From NCBI RefSeq assembly GCF_036898095.1, contig NC_090729.1, forward strand, positions 76,938,983 through 77,002,982: a stretch of DNA of 64,000 bases. Direction: 5' to 3'. The DNA comes from Palaemon carinicauda (Eukaryota > Arthropoda > Malacostraca > Decapoda > Palaemonidae). Numbering within the stretch: the first letter of the stretch is position 1; each line of letters opens with the position of its first letter. The notes under the pieces are model-generated. The model was not told the DNA's origin and searched no databases. It saw only the letters and a program-made list of their open reading frames with translations. The translations under genes were made by a program, and so were the position numbers. Shown one piece after another: positions 1 through 12,902 of the stretch.

Positions 1-645
1 CTTTTAGATACTTATCATTTGAATCTAAAATTTCTGGTAAAATCTCAGCAACGTTAATCTCAAGAACAAAAACAGGTAGTCAAGGCTATTGTCTTACCTG
101 TTTATGGTACCTCGTTCACAAGTGCCAAGAACTTTTATCATTGCATTTGTTATGATATGGCATAGCATTTGAAATAAATAGAATTTGGAGGTTTTATGAA
201 AATGTGTGGACTTCAACTTAACTACTTTCTCTTGAGTATAGCTTGATTACATATTTAATATTTAATCGACAACACATTGATTTTCTTACCATAGACAAAA
301 TAAATGACTTCTGATTTCATCTTTTATGAGCTGCATAACAAGAGGGCTTAAATTAACTCATCAAATATGCAGTTGACTTCAATACTCCATACATTTGCGG
401 ATGCCACACTTTTTACAGAAGCACCCAGAATTCTTATTTAGAGTCAGACAAACATTCCACAAATTATGTGTAAAGCATATTATTAATGATGCACTTGACA
501 TACTGTATGTCTTACTTCCTCGTGACATTGCAAGGACACGCCATCGACGTCCCGGCCAGAAAAAAAGAAAATGGATTATTATAATGAAAACAAGTTAGTA
601 CATCACATGCCTGAATTCAAAACATTCAACACAGAATAAAAAATA
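1..645. other. Intergenic, no gene recognised
   Basis: AT-rich sequence with only short open frames that resemble nothing I know. No repeat or RNA gene was recognised here. Confidence 0.5.
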
Positions 646-1197
<552 letters not shown>

Positions 1198-1320
1198 TCA
1201 GTAGGGAATGTTGGGCGTTTGTCAGTGCGTATGGGCCAGGTTATGAGAAAAGTGAAGAAGAGCGGAATGAGTTCTGGAATGAATTAACTAGGACTGGGTA
1301 GAAGGAATTATGTAGTTGTC

Positions 1321-2007
1321 ATGGGTGACTTAAATGCTAGAGTGGGCGCTGGAGAGGTAGAAGGTGGCATTGGGAAGTATGGCGTACCAGTTGAAAATGA
1401 GAGTGGTGAGAGACTGGTAGATATGTGTGTTGAGCAAGAGATGGTGATAAGTAATAGCTTTTTCAAAAAGAAAGATAAAAATAAGTATACATGGGTAAGA
1501 GTGGTAAATGGAAGAGTAGTAGAAAGGGCATTAATGGATTATGTGTTGATAACTAAAAGAATGTTTGGAAGATTGAAAGACGTGCACGTGTTTAGGGGTA
1601 TGGCTAACGGTATGTCTGATAATTTTTTGGTGGAAGGAAAATTAGTTGTAGCAAAAGAGTGGGGGAATAGAGTAGGTGGATGTAAAAGGGAGCTAGTGAG
1701 GGTTGAAGAGCTAATAAAACCGGGGGTAAAAAGTAAATATCAGGAAAGGTTGAAAATGACATATGACAAAGTGAAAGTAAGAGAAACTGGTAATTTAGAG
1801 GAGGAGTGGAAGTTAGTAAAAGAAAATTTTGTTGGGATTGCAAGTGATGTGTGTGGCAAGAAGGTTGTTGGAGGCAGCATGAGGAAGGGCAGTGAATGGT
1901 GGAATGAAGGAGTGAGGGTAAAAGTGGAAGAGAAAAAGAGGGCTTTTGAAGAATGGCTGCAGAGTAATAGTATAGAGAAGTATGAAAAATATAAAGATCA
2001 ATGTTGA
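1321..2007 (+). pseudogene. LINE endonuclease domain and start of RT linker
   Basis: This 228-residue open segment covers the C-terminal half of an exonuclease-endonuclease-phosphatase (EEP) domain, the enzyme that nicks target DNA to prime reverse transcription in non-LTR elements. The motif GDLNARVG at residues 3-10 and the later MDYVLIT (normally around a catalytic Asp-His region) support this. The Met used here is internal: homologous sequence lies upstream in another frame behind a stop, so this is not a true start. The frame is lost near 2000, where the reading continues in the frame of the next segment. Confidence 0.75.
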
Positions 2008-3609
2008 GGATAATAGGGAGGCAGATATAATTGCTGTTGCAGGTGTTGAGGTGCCAGTGATGGGAGATGAGAATGAGAGAGAGATTACAATAGATGAAGT
2101 GAGGAGAGCACTAGATGAAACGAGAGTAGGAAAAGCGTCTGGTATGGATGGTGTGAGAGCTGAGACGTTGTAGGAAGGGGGTGTGACTGTACTTGAATGG
2201 TTGTTGAGATTGTTTAATATGTGTTTTGTGTTGTCAATGGTACCAGTAGATTGGGTTTGTGCATGTATTGTACCACTATATAAGGGTGAGGGAGATGTGC
2301 ATGAGTGTTGTAATTCAAGAGGTATTAGTTTGTTAAGCGTAGTTGGAAAAGTGTATGGTAGAGTAATGATTAATAGGATCAAGGATAAAACAGAGAATGC
2401 AATCTTAGAAGTACAGGGTGGTTTTAGAAGAGGTAGGGGTTGTATGAATCAGATTTTTACAGTAAGGTAGATATGCGAGAAATATTTAGCAAAAGGTAAG
2501 GAGGTGTATGTTGCGTTTATGGATCTGGAGAAAGCGTATGATAGAGTTGATAGGGAAGCAATGTGGAATGTGATGAGGTTATATGGAGTTGGTGGAAGGT
2601 TGTTGCAAGCAGTGAAAAATTCTGCAAAGGTAGTAAAGCATGTGTTAGGATAGGAAATGAAATGAGTGATTGGTTTCCGGTGAGAGTGGGGCTGAGACAG
2701 GGATGTGTGATGTCGCCGTGGTTGTTTAACTTGTATGTTGATTGAGTGGTGAGAGAGGTGAATGCTCGAGTGCTTGGACGAGGATTAAAACTGGTAGACG
2801 AGAATGACCATGAATGGGAGGTAAATCCGTTGTTGTTTGCGGATGATACTGTACTGGTTGCAGACACAGAAGAGAAGCTTGGCCGATTAGTGACAGAATT
2901 TGGAAGAGTGTGTGAGAGAAGGAAGTTGAGAGTTAATGTGGGTAAGAGTAAGGTTATGAGATGTACGAGAAGGGAAGGTGGTGCAAGGTTGAATGTCATG
3001 TTGGATGGAGAGTTACTTGACGAGGTGGATCAGTTTAAGTACTTGGGGTCTGTTGTTGCAGCAAATGGTGGAGTGGAAGCCGATGTACGTCAGAGAGTGA
3101 ATGATGGTTGCAAAGTGTTGGGGGCAGTTAAGGGAGTAGTAAAAAATAGAGGGTTGGGCATGAATGTAAAGAGAGTTCTATATGAGAAAGTGATTGTACC
3201 AACTGTGATGTATGGATCGGAGTTGTGGGGAATGAAAATGATGGAGAGACAGAAATTGAATGTGTTTGAGATGAAGTGTCTAAGGAGTATGGCTGGTGTA
3301 TCTCGAGTAGACAGGGTTAGGGACGAAGTGGTGAGAGTTAGAACGGGTGTAAGAAATGAGTTAGCAGCTAGAGTGGATATGAATGTGTTGAGGTGGTTTG
3401 GCCATGTTGAGAGAATGGAAAATGGCTGTCTGCTAAAGAAGGTGATGAATGCAAGAGTTGATGGGAGAAGTACAAGAGGAAGGCCAAGGTTTGGGTGGAT
3501 GGATGGAGTGAAGGAAGCTCTGGGTGATAGGAGGATAGATGTGAGAGAGGCAAGAGAGCATGCTAGAAATAGGAATGAATGGCGAGCGATTGTGACGCAG
3601 TTCCGGTAG
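1982..3609 (+). pseudogene. RTE-like reverse transcriptase, broken
   Basis: The RT is readable in pieces: 1982-2173 (RT entry motif GKASGMDGV), 2183-2470 (fingers, with GGFRRGRGCMNQIF), about 2471-2745 (palm motif MDLEKAYDRVD and GLRQGCVMSPWLFNLYVD) and 2746-3609 (LFADDT catalytic motif near 2833, FKYLGSV thumb region, and the C-terminal RWFGHVERM motif typical of RTE-type elements). Stops near 2171, 2468 and 2743 and shifts near 2560 and 2640 separate the pieces. The last 287-residue piece is the best preserved and ends at a natural-looking stop at 3609. Confidence 0.85.
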
Positions 3610-3857
3610 GCCCTGCTGCTTCCTCCGGTTCCTTAGATGACCGCGGAGGTAGCAGCAGTAGGGGATTCAGCATTATGAAGCTTCATTTGTGGTGGATAAT
3701 GTGGGAGGGTGGGCTGTGGCACCCTAGCAGTACCAGCTGAACTCAGTTGAGTCCCTTGTTAGGCTGGGAGGAACGTAGAGAGTAGAGGTCCCCCCCTTTT
3801 TTTTTTTGTTTCATTTGTTTGATGTTGGCTACCCCCCAAAATTGGGGGAAGTGCGTT

Positions 3858-4012
<155 letters not shown>

Positions 4013-4840
4013 CTTTTAAGATAGAAACTAAGATATATATGGAAAGTGTTCTTATGAACGTACAAGAATACCATTCTACTGTATATATTATGAATATGTG
4101 TAACAGATATTACTTTAAGTAAAACAGATTCATTATACATAGTTATACATATTAAAAGAGTGAACTGGTCCATGAGGGATGGTTATAAAAGAACCCGTGG
4201 TGGCTCTCAATGTGATTAGGTCATTTGAATGATAGGCATAATAGATATCTCTTTATTCCCCTCCATCAAGAACCAGCGCTACTGGTTTAACCTTTGGTAT
4301 TTTCTTTTACTTACACTGGTTAAAGACCTTCATATAAATTAGTAACCCAGAAAACAAAACATGAAGCTGTACACAGCCACTAAGAATTTTTTCTATGTAA
4401 TTATTTTCGTAACTAAGACTAACTGTATATTGTTATCTGGTGATAATTTGCATTTGGTGTAAACCACTCGTACTAAATTGTGTTTAACGTAATATTGATA
4501 TTTCCGTTGAAGTTTTCTCTCTTGAAAGGTGAAGAAATCTTTCCAGTGATGAGCTGATGACGGTGTCCTTCATATGATTGATGAGGTCAACAGGAAACAC
4601 CTTGGTTCCTACATAAGTTTGACTGTTTGGATGCTTCACTCACATTACACGTTATAAGCGATATCAGAGGAGACCAGATGGCTTCTAATGTACAAATTCA
4701 TAGAAGTAAGAACTACGCAAGCGTTGGAACAATCCATTTCATGCTGAGTGAAAGATGATTCTTTATATCATTTACAAGGCACAGAACTCACGTGTGTGAG
4801 CGAACAGTTAGGTTGTAACTGAGAGGCTAGGTGAATGCAA
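4013..4840. other. Intergenic, nothing recognised
   Basis: Unique-looking AT-rich sequence without a supported gene, RNA or repeat. Confidence 0.45.
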
Positions 4841-4860
4841 CTAAACTTTATTAAACAATC

Positions 4861-5000
4861 ATCGGGTTTATATAGGGCAATTTGCGAGCAAGAACGTCAC
4901 AATAATTCAAGCACAACAGAACATGAGCTTGCATGATAACATAGGTTGGAATATTAACAGTGCAGGGAAGAGTGAGAGAAAAGATAAAAAATCAAAACTT
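4861..5000 (-). repeat. LTR-like direct repeat, left (3' side of element)
   Basis: Matches 6269-6408 by eye at roughly 85% or better, sharing the block TTAACAGTGCAGGGAAGAG and the run GATAAAAAATCAAAAC. On the minus strand it ends in TATATAAACC, which could be a TATA-box-like element. Confidence 0.7.
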
Positions 5001-6190
5001 ACATTGAAGAGGTGTAGAAGAGTAAGAGTGCACATTGACACGCTGTTGGTGAGTGACATCAACCAGCAGGAAGTGGTAATGTGAGAGGAAATCCGCGTCG
5101 AGGATTGGCAATGTGACGTCAGCAATAAAAAACTTCCAGTGATATTTGACGCTTTCAAACGATAATGTAAGAATCTCGTAACCGTAGGTGGGTATCGCAG
5201 ATCCAATGGCAGCTACCAGACGGACGTCAGCAAATTTTGACAGACAGACTATGTCGTGTCCTGGAGAGTGGCTTTTGCAGAAAAGATTGGCAAGCATCCG
5301 TGTCTATCAAATATCGCATGCCCGTATCTGCATCATGTAAAATGAAAAGAATAGTGACAGAGAAGGCCACCGCCACAAGCGATGGCCTACTTACCCGTTT
5401 TTTGGGGTCACTCACAACCGTTCGAACATTTTTCGCAGCAGCCCAGAATCTGAAGTGGTAGTAGATAATTGGGCATCAGTAAGTGGTTGTAGAGGTTGTT
5501 GGTTAGGGCATGAGCGAGTGGTGGGGTTGGGCAGCTTTGACGCAGCTGTAGGATGTCCTGGGGTGGCCATCTGTGGTCCTACCGCATTCATGTCAGTTTT
5601 GGTTGAGGTTGAATAGTTTTCCTCTTTGTCAGGAGAGGATGAATTGATGAGGGTCTTGAAGGTGGTGAAGTGGCTGTCCCAAGGGCACCGACTTTGGTCA
5701 TTGAAAATATCGACATCCGGTATGGCAGTGCGTACAGATTCGGGTAAGCATCGTACCCAAAGGACACGAAGTAGGTTCACCTCACGAAGAGAGCCGTCTG
5801 TAGCAGGTTGCAGTCAAGTAGCACTGGTCATTTCCCTGAGGGTGAATGACGCCATTTAGTCCCCCAACGGTTCCTGAGAGAGCTGAAAAAATTTGTTCAT
5901 ACAGGCGTCTGGCATTGGCAAGTATTGCTCCAGGAGGTATGCTTTGAAGGCGTTGTATGCTATGGGAGGTGTCCCTTTGCTCTCAAAGCCAATCGGAGAT
6001 TTCTGGGAAAGCGTCCTCAGGGATAACCGTGATAACATACTCTCCTTTGGTGCTTGACTGTCACCCCCTTGATGCGAAAATAGACTTCAGCACGATGAAA
6101 CCAGGTGAAAACTTCTCTGTTTGCGAAGGGTGGCAGTTTTATTAAGGCGGGATGTGCCGAAGAGGCAGGTTCGGTGGGCAGCATCTTCAA
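4990..6190 (-). pseudogene. Gag-protease remnant of a Ty3/mdg4-type element
   Basis: Read on the minus strand in several frames: Gag matrix/capsid start (KLPPF..FTWFHRAEVYF at about 6050-6110), capsid middle (YNAFKAYLLEQYLP near 5900), capsid end (LLRVLWVRCLPESVRTAI near 5730) and then a retropepsin-like protease (5227-5415 continuing in 4992-5297). The protease active site reads LIDTDACQS where the family has Asp-Thr-Gly-Ala, so the catalytic Gly is replaced. The flap-side motif PILDADFL is still visible. Several frameshifts separate the parts. Homology is by motif recognition. Confidence 0.7.
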
Positions 6191-6268
6191 ACAGTACGGC
6201 ACAGCAGTGAGGGGGTAGGCAGGAGGGAGCGGACACTTCAATGGACATGAATGTGCAAGCGAGCACAT

Positions 6269-6408
6269 CATCAGGTTTATATACAACGAATTGCGAGCAA
6301 GGTCGTCACAAAAACCAAACACAGCAGAACATGAGCTAGCGTGATAGTACAGGTTGGTATATTAACAGTGCAGGGAAGAGTAAGTGATAAGATAAAAAAT
6401 CAAAACCG
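6269..6408 (-). repeat. LTR-like direct repeat, right (5' side of element)
   Basis: Partner of 4861-5000, with the same order of motifs, including TTTATATA at the left edge and GATAAAAAATCAAAAC at the right edge. Confidence 0.7.
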
Positions 6409-7276
<868 letters not shown>

Positions 7277-7318
7277 CGGATTTTGAGCGAAGCGAAAAAT
7301 CTACTTTTAGGTGAGGTG

Positions 7319-7657
7319 GCCATGTCGTCCTGATGGAAGGTTCCTTCAGTAGCTTCCTTTGGATATATGTAACTACTAAAATATTCCCAGAGAATTAAAC
7401 TAAAGGTTTTCACAGAATTCTAACTTCTGGAGCTAGTATTCTAAGGGTTAACCCTTTAGAATATCGTATATCAACAGGGGACGCATGCATTAACACGTCA
7501 CATGGCCATCTGCACCCCACCTAGCGTTTATGCTTCGAGGGGGAGATGTGGCGAGTGAATGTAGGAGGTAATTGAGGTGCCGTTCCAAAGATACTCTCCC
7601 TTCGCCACTGTTACGATACTCGCAGCTGCATGACGTCACGGCTGCCAGCATCATTCC
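7319..7657 (+). repeat. Inverted terminal repeat, left (3' end of the DIRS-like element)
   Basis: The reverse complement of 20371-20709 by eye, with only scattered differences over about 339 bp. It starts with CATGTCGTCCTGATGGAAG and includes the palindromic stretch GGGTTAACCC near 7446 and TGACGTCA near 7630. The TGACGTCA is a CRE-type palindrome present in both ITRs. Outside it (7272-7318) lies element sequence that is not shared with the right ITR but is shared with the internal complementary region. Confidence 0.92.
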
Positions 7658-7734
7658 GTTCTAGCTATAACCGGCCTCCGCGATACAGTACAGCAGGGAG
7701 GGATCTAGTAGGCTGAACTGGAACAGTCGGGCGG

Positions 7735-7832
7735 GTCCATCAGGACGACATGACCATCTCACCCAAAAATAGATTTTTCGCTTCGCTCAAAATCCGTTTT
7801 TTGGGCTCAAGCCATGTCGTCCTGATGGAAGT
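7735..7832. repeat. DIRS internal complementary region (ICR)
   Basis: The left half (7735-7798) is the reverse complement of the extreme left end of the element (about 7275-7334). The right half (about 7800-7832) is the reverse complement of the extreme right end (about 20688-20716), including the GGCTTGAG extension beyond the ITR. The ICR thus reproduces the junction of the two element ends, as the DIRS replication model requires for forming a full circle. It lies on the 3' side of the coding region, as in the family. Confidence 0.85.
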
Positions 7833-8636
7833 GTACCAGAGAATTAATGTATTGTGGGTTTGTTTCCAATTTAAGTGCCTGGTACTCCGAATAAACGTTC
7901 CGTGGTCTGGTGACCAAGAGACCGTGACATCTCCGTGTAATGTCACTACCAGAGGCATTACAATGACCTGACGTCCCGCCCCCCTGGCGAGGAAGGTCCT
8001 AGTAGGACAAGAGGAACATCTCGAAGTAATCTGACGAAGAAAGACTCACCTGGATAAGAAATTGTGCCGGTCTTCAGACAGAACAGAAGGGTAAGTATTT
8101 GTGTAGGAACAAATTTATACCATTAGGTGAGTACATAAGAGATAGTAATAACTTTAGAAAAGGTTCAGTAAAACGCGAACAGCAATATATTTTCATATAA
8201 TAATAGGAGCGAAGGAGACGCATGTTGTAAATAAAATAAATATCTTATTTGAAATTTGCAAGAAAATATGAAAATTTTTGTACAATAATAAAATACAATA
8301 ATAGACATAGTTATGGTAAAAGCTGGTGGTGCAGAATCGGAAAGAGAAACAATCATTTCTGTAATCACTAGTTCCTGAGGAACGTCAGTCTTTTAAGTCA
8401 AGATACACTTTATGTTCGAGAACATGTGGCACATGTGTACGAATCTATGTCGTTTCACCTTGGTAAAGGATAGTCCATTAGTGACACTAAGTGTCCACTG
8501 AAATCTCTATGTAACGCACTAGGGTCAACACAGGCACCCGTTTGAGTTAAAGTCCCGAGAAAACTCACTGTCCTACGCAGCACTAAACAGCAGGTTTCAT
8601 CACGCTACCTGCTGCCACCACGAATCTTTTTACTTC
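7833..8636 (-). other. 3' non-coding part of the DIRS-like element
   Basis: Between the ICR and the recombinase stop codon. No domain or further repeat was recognised. Confidence 0.5.
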
Positions 8637-9610
8637 TCACACCTGCTTCGAATAGTGTTTGAAAAACACTCTGGGGGACTCCCAGCCTGTGAAGGATCGG
8701 AGGCTTTCGAAGTCCATTCCTTGGAAGAAATTTAGGGAAGAGGCGACTTTCCTGGGATCGTGACCTGCGGGCGTACTGTCAGGATCCGCTCTGCGAATGA
8801 AGTAGGTGATTTTCGCTCTAAGTTGTTTTAGTGACAGGTCGCTGCCCGACGTTTCTCCTTTGAAAAGCTGTCCTCCACCAAAGTCAGAAGTTCTTCGAAG
8901 ATAGACCTTAAGACTCTCCACAGGGCATAGAGAAACATCTTCCTTCAGGGGGCAGATTCTCCAAGGGCCCCATCTTTTGGTGGGAAGTTCATATTTAGCG
9001 AGAAACGTGGGGTCAGGGAAGAGGGTAAGTTCCCCCGTGTCGGCGAACTGTATCTGGCCCTCTTCTCTTGATAATGCCACTATTTCACTGACTCGGCCTC
9101 CCGAAGCGAGAGCAAAAAGGAAGATCACTTTCTGAGTCAAGTCTTTCAGAGGGCAAGATTCATTGTCCAAGTTAGAGGCAAAATGGAGCACCTTATCCAG
9201 GGACCAGGTGATGGGTCTCGGTGGAGGTGCTGGACGGAGTCTAGCACACGCCTTCGGGAGTTTATTGAAGATTTTGCTGGATAAATCTATTTGGAAGGCG
9301 TACAGAAGTGGTCTAGTCAAGGCCGATTTGCAGGTGGAAATCGTATTTGCTGCTAAGCCTTGTCCATGAAGGTGAATAAAAAGGACATGCAAAAATCTAT
9401 GGAGATTTCCGTAGGGTTTTTTGCCTTGACGAAGGATACCCACTTCTTCCAGGATGACTCATATTGCCTTCTGGTAGACTCTGTTTTGTATTCCTCTAGG
9501 AAGTCCAAACTTTTCTTCGAGATCCCAAACCTTTTCTTCACGGCTAGGGAGAGAAAATCATGAGATGAAGGTCCTTGACTTTCTTTGATGAAGCGAAGAC
9601 AGTCGACTTC
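8637..9610 (-). pseudogene. Tyrosine recombinase (YR) of the DIRS-like element
   Basis: Integrates the circular DNA copy by strand exchange through a catalytic tyrosine. The catalytic domain is open in 8637-9443: within that 268-residue frame Arg117 (GGRVSEI), His228-x-x-Arg231 (GHDPRKVASS), Trp254 (FTGW) and Tyr264 (FFKHY) form the R..HxxR..W..Y set, so the active site looks complete. The N-terminal SAM-like core-binding domain (STRRQYESSWKKWVSF) lies upstream in another frame within 9353-9610, so a single shift near 9360 breaks the gene. The protein ends four residues after the catalytic tyrosine, a usual DIRS feature. Confidence 0.88.
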
Positions 9611-10349
9611 TGCACCTGTTGGGAGAGAACTGGGCCCGGCAGGGGGATCAGCTTGGGCTGTAGCTCCAAGACTAGGGGGAACCAGTTGCTCCGGGGCCAC
9701 TTGGGAGCCACTAGGGCTGCTGTCCCTTTGAAGGTTCTCAGTTTGGAGAGGACTTTCAGCAGAAGGTTGGGTGGAGGGAACAGGTAAATCTTGGACCATC
9801 TGTTCCAGTCCAGGGACATGGCGTCCACTGCTTCCGCTTTGGGGTCCTCGTAAGGGGCCACATATCGAGTAAGTTGCTTGTTGTCGCTCGTCGCGAAGAG
9901 GTCGATCTGTAGTTCCGGGACTTGAAGGGAGATGAAGGAGAATGATCTTGCGTCCAGGGACCATTCCGACTCTATGGGGTTTGTCCTCGATAGAGCGTCC
10001 GCCGTCACATTGCAGAATCCTTGTAGGTGAACTGTCCGCTAGGCGGAAGATGGGTAGTAACACCTGATTTAGGTGGGGCGATCTCGAGCTCTGATGATTG
10101 AGACATCTGACTACCACCGAGCTGTCCAGAGTTAGACGGATGTGTATCGAAGGACGCGGGGATAATTTCTTCAGGGTGAGAAGAACTGCCATGACCTCCA
10201 AGATGTTGATGTGAAACGTCTTGAATAGGGGAGACCATGTTCCTTGAACTTGTCGCTGGTGGGAGTGGCCCCCCCCAACCCTCCAGGGAAGCGTCCGTGT
10301 GGATGTTGAGCGATGGAGGTGGAGGTTGGAGAGGGATGGATCTTTTCAT
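9544..10349 (-). pseudogene. RNase H and post-RNase H region of the DIRS-like element
   Basis: RNase H removes the RNA strand of the RNA-DNA hybrid. The first catalytic Asp is seen in IHTDASLEGWGG (near 10290), the Glu region in EVMAVLLTLKK (near 10190) and a later Asp in LDSSVVVRCL (near 10120). Then comes the conserved DIRS stretch TADALSR, followed by IDLFATSDN, DPKAEAVDAMSLDW and YLFPPP (9544-10008), which joins RNase H to the recombinase. Three frames are used, so at least two shifts (near 10250 and 10010) break it. Confidence 0.8.
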
Positions 10350-10403
10350 GGTCCTTGCTTCTGACCACGGGCTGAGCAGGGAGCGAAGCCTGTTTAGTAG
10401 GGG

Positions 10404-11210
10404 TCACTTGAGGTCTCTTCGAGCGACGGATGCGTTTCGTCTCCAGACTCCTGATGCATCCTTTAGCTGTGCTCGAAGCACTGGGTTTGTCACTGAGGCG
10501 AACTGTAGTGAGCCGAGAAGTTGCTCTTGCTGTCGTCTTGATATCCGTTTGGATTTGAGAAGTCTTCTGACAGACCCTGCTATTTCTTTCCTTTTCTTTA
10601 ATGGGATGGAAAGGCGGTGTGACTGAAGGTCCCAATGGATTCCTAACCATTGGAACTTCTGAGCTGGAGCGAGGCAAGACTTCTTGGTGTTTATCTTGAA
10701 ACCCAGATGTTCCAGGAATTGGGTTACTTTGCTGCAAGCTGTCAAACACCTTTCTGGCGAAGTCGACCAGACTAGCCAGTCGTCGAGGTAGGCCATCAAT
10801 TGGACGCCCTGAAGGCGTAGCTGGTGGACAATCGTGTCTGCTAGCTTGGTGAAGATTCTCGGAGCCACGTTGAGCCCGAAGGGCATGGCTCTGAAGGCGT
10901 AGCTTCTTCGATTGAGCCAGAATCCTAGGTAGGAGGAAGCGTGGTGGTTCATTGGGATGTGCCAGTAGACATCCGCCAGGTCTATTGAGACCGTGTAGGC
11001 CTTGCGAGGCAGTAGGGCTCTGATTTGTTGAAGAGTCAGCATCTTGAATTTGTGGTTCACAATGAACTTGTTGAGGGGGGACAAGTCCAGAATGACTCTG
11101 AGTTTGTCTGAGTCCTTCTTGGGAACACAAAACAGTCTTCTCTGGAACCTGGTGGACTTTGCCCTCTTGATCACCTTCTTGTTCAAGAGTTCTAGGACAT
11201 ATTCTTCCAA
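10404..11210 (-). CDS. Reverse transcriptase of the DIRS-like element
   Basis: Copies element RNA into DNA. One uninterrupted 268-residue frame holds the RT fingers and palm: RVILDLSPLNKFI (about residues 38-50), the first catalytic Asp in SIDLADVYWHIP (Asp77), MPFGLNVAPRIF (109-120), the YLDD active site at residues 141-144 and the FLEHLGFKINTKKS thumb motif. YLDD with this surrounding pattern is typical of DIRS RTs. The Met at 11210 is probably internal, because conserved sequence (TPLLEEYV) continues upstream in frame. RNase H follows after a frame change near 10350-10400, so the polyprotein is broken although this domain is intact. Confidence 0.88.
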   Translation of the reverse strand: MEEYVLELLNKKVIKRAKSTRFQRRLFCVPKKDSDKLRVILDLSPLNKFIVNHKFKMLTLQQIRALLPRKAYTVSIDLADVYWHIPMNHHASSYLGFWLNRRSYAFRAMPFGLNVAPRIFTKLADTIVHQLRLQGVQLMAYLDDWLVWSTSPERCLTACSKVTQFLEHLGFKINTKKSCLAPAQKFQWLGIHWDLQSHRLSIPLKKRKEIAGSVRRLLKSKRISRRQQEQLLGSLQFASVTNPVLRAQLKDASGVWRRNASVARRDLK

Positions 11211-11259
11211 GAGGGGGGTTGATGGCTTGAAGAATTGGTGGAAGGTTGGAAGTGGTTGC

Positions 11260-12464
11260 GTCCAGCTCCAACCTAGTCCCTTCTTGATGATGTTTACCCC
11301 AGATGTTGGAGGAGATAAGTTTCCGGGGTTCGTGTTTCACTGCCGCGTTGGCAAACACGAACTCTCTGCAGGTTCTTCGGGACCTGATGAAGCTGTACAG
11401 GTCCTTCATCACAGTCACTAGGTGGGTTTTTGCCAGAACCATATAGAGGTCCAGGACCCTAACGTCCCCAGCCATGACCTCGAGCTGAATCTGGAGAGAC
11501 AGGGAGGCAGCCAGTCTCTCCTTGGTCTCTTGCTCCCGAGAAGAAGGTGGTCGTTCAATTTCGGGAGGTCCTCGTTAAACTGACGTCCGGCTACGTCAGG
11601 GTCCAGCTTCCCAACCGTGAAGGTGTACTGGATATCTTTCCAGAACTTGTCGTCGGGGGGGAAGGGCGAGGGAGAGTGTCCTACACTCCTCCAGGGTAGG
11701 ACAGGGTTTTCCTTCTTCCACCGTCTTCATGACTGCATGGAAGGCTTTTTCCACGAAGGGGAAGGATGCGGAAGAGTGAGCAAGAAAGGACGGGTGCTTC
11801 TTCCTTAGAGCCGGCATTTTCGAATTGGTGAAGCCGCGGCTCTTCAGGCAGTCTATCAGTAAAGCTTGGGCCTTTGAGTGATCAAACATGATCACCTCCT
11901 TAGGCTCAGTCTGCTCCTTGGAGGCCGGTTCGGTCTTAAGTCGGACGTAACAGTACGGGTAAGCCTCGAAGTTCGGGAAGAATTCCACTTCTTCCAGGAG
12001 GATAGACCCAAGCTTGTCGTTTATGAAGATCTTGCCAGTTGTGATTGGCATATGCTTGGCGTATCTCCAAGGGTTAGACTCCAAGCAGGAAGGAAGATCC
12101 TTAACCGAGATCTTCTTCGGTTGCCTCAATTCCAAGAATCGACTTGTAATCTGGGCGGAATGCTTACTAAGCCTCTCGTCCATTAAGGCCAACAATACCC
12201 GGATGGCATCTTTGGTGGCAGGCAGCACGGGCTGCGGTGCGGCGGAGGTAGAGGGGACTGGCTCCTCGGTCACTACAGGAGCTGCCGGAGGTGGAGGGTG
12301 GCCTCGCCCTCCGAATCAGGGTATTCCACCTGATCCTCTTCATCCTCCGGATCCTCGCCCATGAGGGTCCTCTCAGTGTCGTCGGACACGTCCGACATCT
12401 TCTCCACCTCGTCTAGACTACACTTGCTAAGCGTAGTCTCGATGTTCGTTTCAACGGTCACTTG
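11260..12464 (-). pseudogene. Gag (ORF1) C-terminal part of the DIRS-like element
   Basis: Structural protein region upstream of RT, in three frames: 12273-12464 (acidic, Asp/Glu-rich), 11596-12273 (225 residues) and about 11260-11475. The link to Gag rests on position, minus-strand orientation and the pattern RRTCREFVFANAAVKH just before RT. The first piece is cut at 12464 by the nested LTR element, and its other half resumes at 17260 past the duplicated target. I do not recognise a named domain in the 225-residue piece. Confidence 0.65.
12460..12464 (+). repeat. Target site duplication, left copy (ACTTG)
   Basis: ACTTG directly precedes the 5' LTR and is repeated at 17255-17259 directly after the 3' LTR. 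A 5 bp duplication is normal for Ty3-type integrases. Confidence 0.9.
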
Positions 12465-12712
12465 TGTAACAATATGTGAATGTTGTGGTCAGGAATTCGT
12501 ATGTAATCAGTGTATGAATATTGTTGGTACGCTGTCTAAGTTTGTAAATGATATCTGTTGTTTATGTTTGGGTAAGTCACGTGACCACACAGTCTTCCGC
12601 ATTCTCCCCCCCTCTACACATGTTGGCTCGGCAATGCTGTATAACTTGCTGTTTAACTTGTATAATAAACTAAGGTTAATTACCCTCAGCTTATCAATCA
12701 GAACCCATAACA
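12465..12712 (+). repeat. 5' LTR (248 bp)
   Basis: Begins TGTAACAATATG and ends CCCATAACA, so it has TG..CA ends. It includes AATAAA near 12663, a possible poly(A) signal. One substitution separates it from the 3' LTR. Confidence 0.95.
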
Positions 12713-12727
12713 TGGTGTCAGGAGTGG
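12713..12727 (+). promoter_or_regulatory. Primer binding site, tRNA-Leu type
   Basis: TGGTGTCAGGAGTGG follows the 5' LTR with no spacer. It is complementary to the 3' end of animal tRNA-Leu (ending CTCCTGACA plus CCA). The tRNA identity comes from general knowledge of that tRNA. Confidence 0.8.
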
Positions 12728-12902
12728 TTCTTATCTACATATAAGCTGGATTAAAGAAGAAATGAGGGTAAGTGACAGCTTACAAGTTACGGACCAGTTT
12801 GTTGATGTCCTAGGCTACGACTTTTGCCGACGTGCATAATTTTTCCCAGTGGGATAAGTTTTTTTTTTCTCATCATAATTAAGGTAGTTTTGTACCATAA
12901 AG

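Larger units (their letters stand above)
4861..6408 (-). mobile_element. Small decayed LTR element with gag-protease only
   Basis: Two direct repeats of about 140 bp (4861-5000 and 6269-6408) enclose about 1.27 kb that, on the minus strand, codes for Ty3/mdg4-type Gag and an aspartic protease. No reverse transcriptase or integrase lies between the repeats, so the copy is either a large internal deletion or a non-autonomous element. An AATAAA on the minus strand near 4846-4851 lies just outside the left repeat, so the true 3' LTR may extend a little further left. Canonical TG..CA ends and a target duplication were not found. Confidence 0.65.

Noticed and set aside
395..598. 67-residue open frame
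   Set aside because: No recognisable domain, codon or context support.
10171..11475. 434-residue minus-strand frame
   Set aside because: Its larger part overlaps the RT in another frame; only the end near 11260-11475 carries gag-like sequence.
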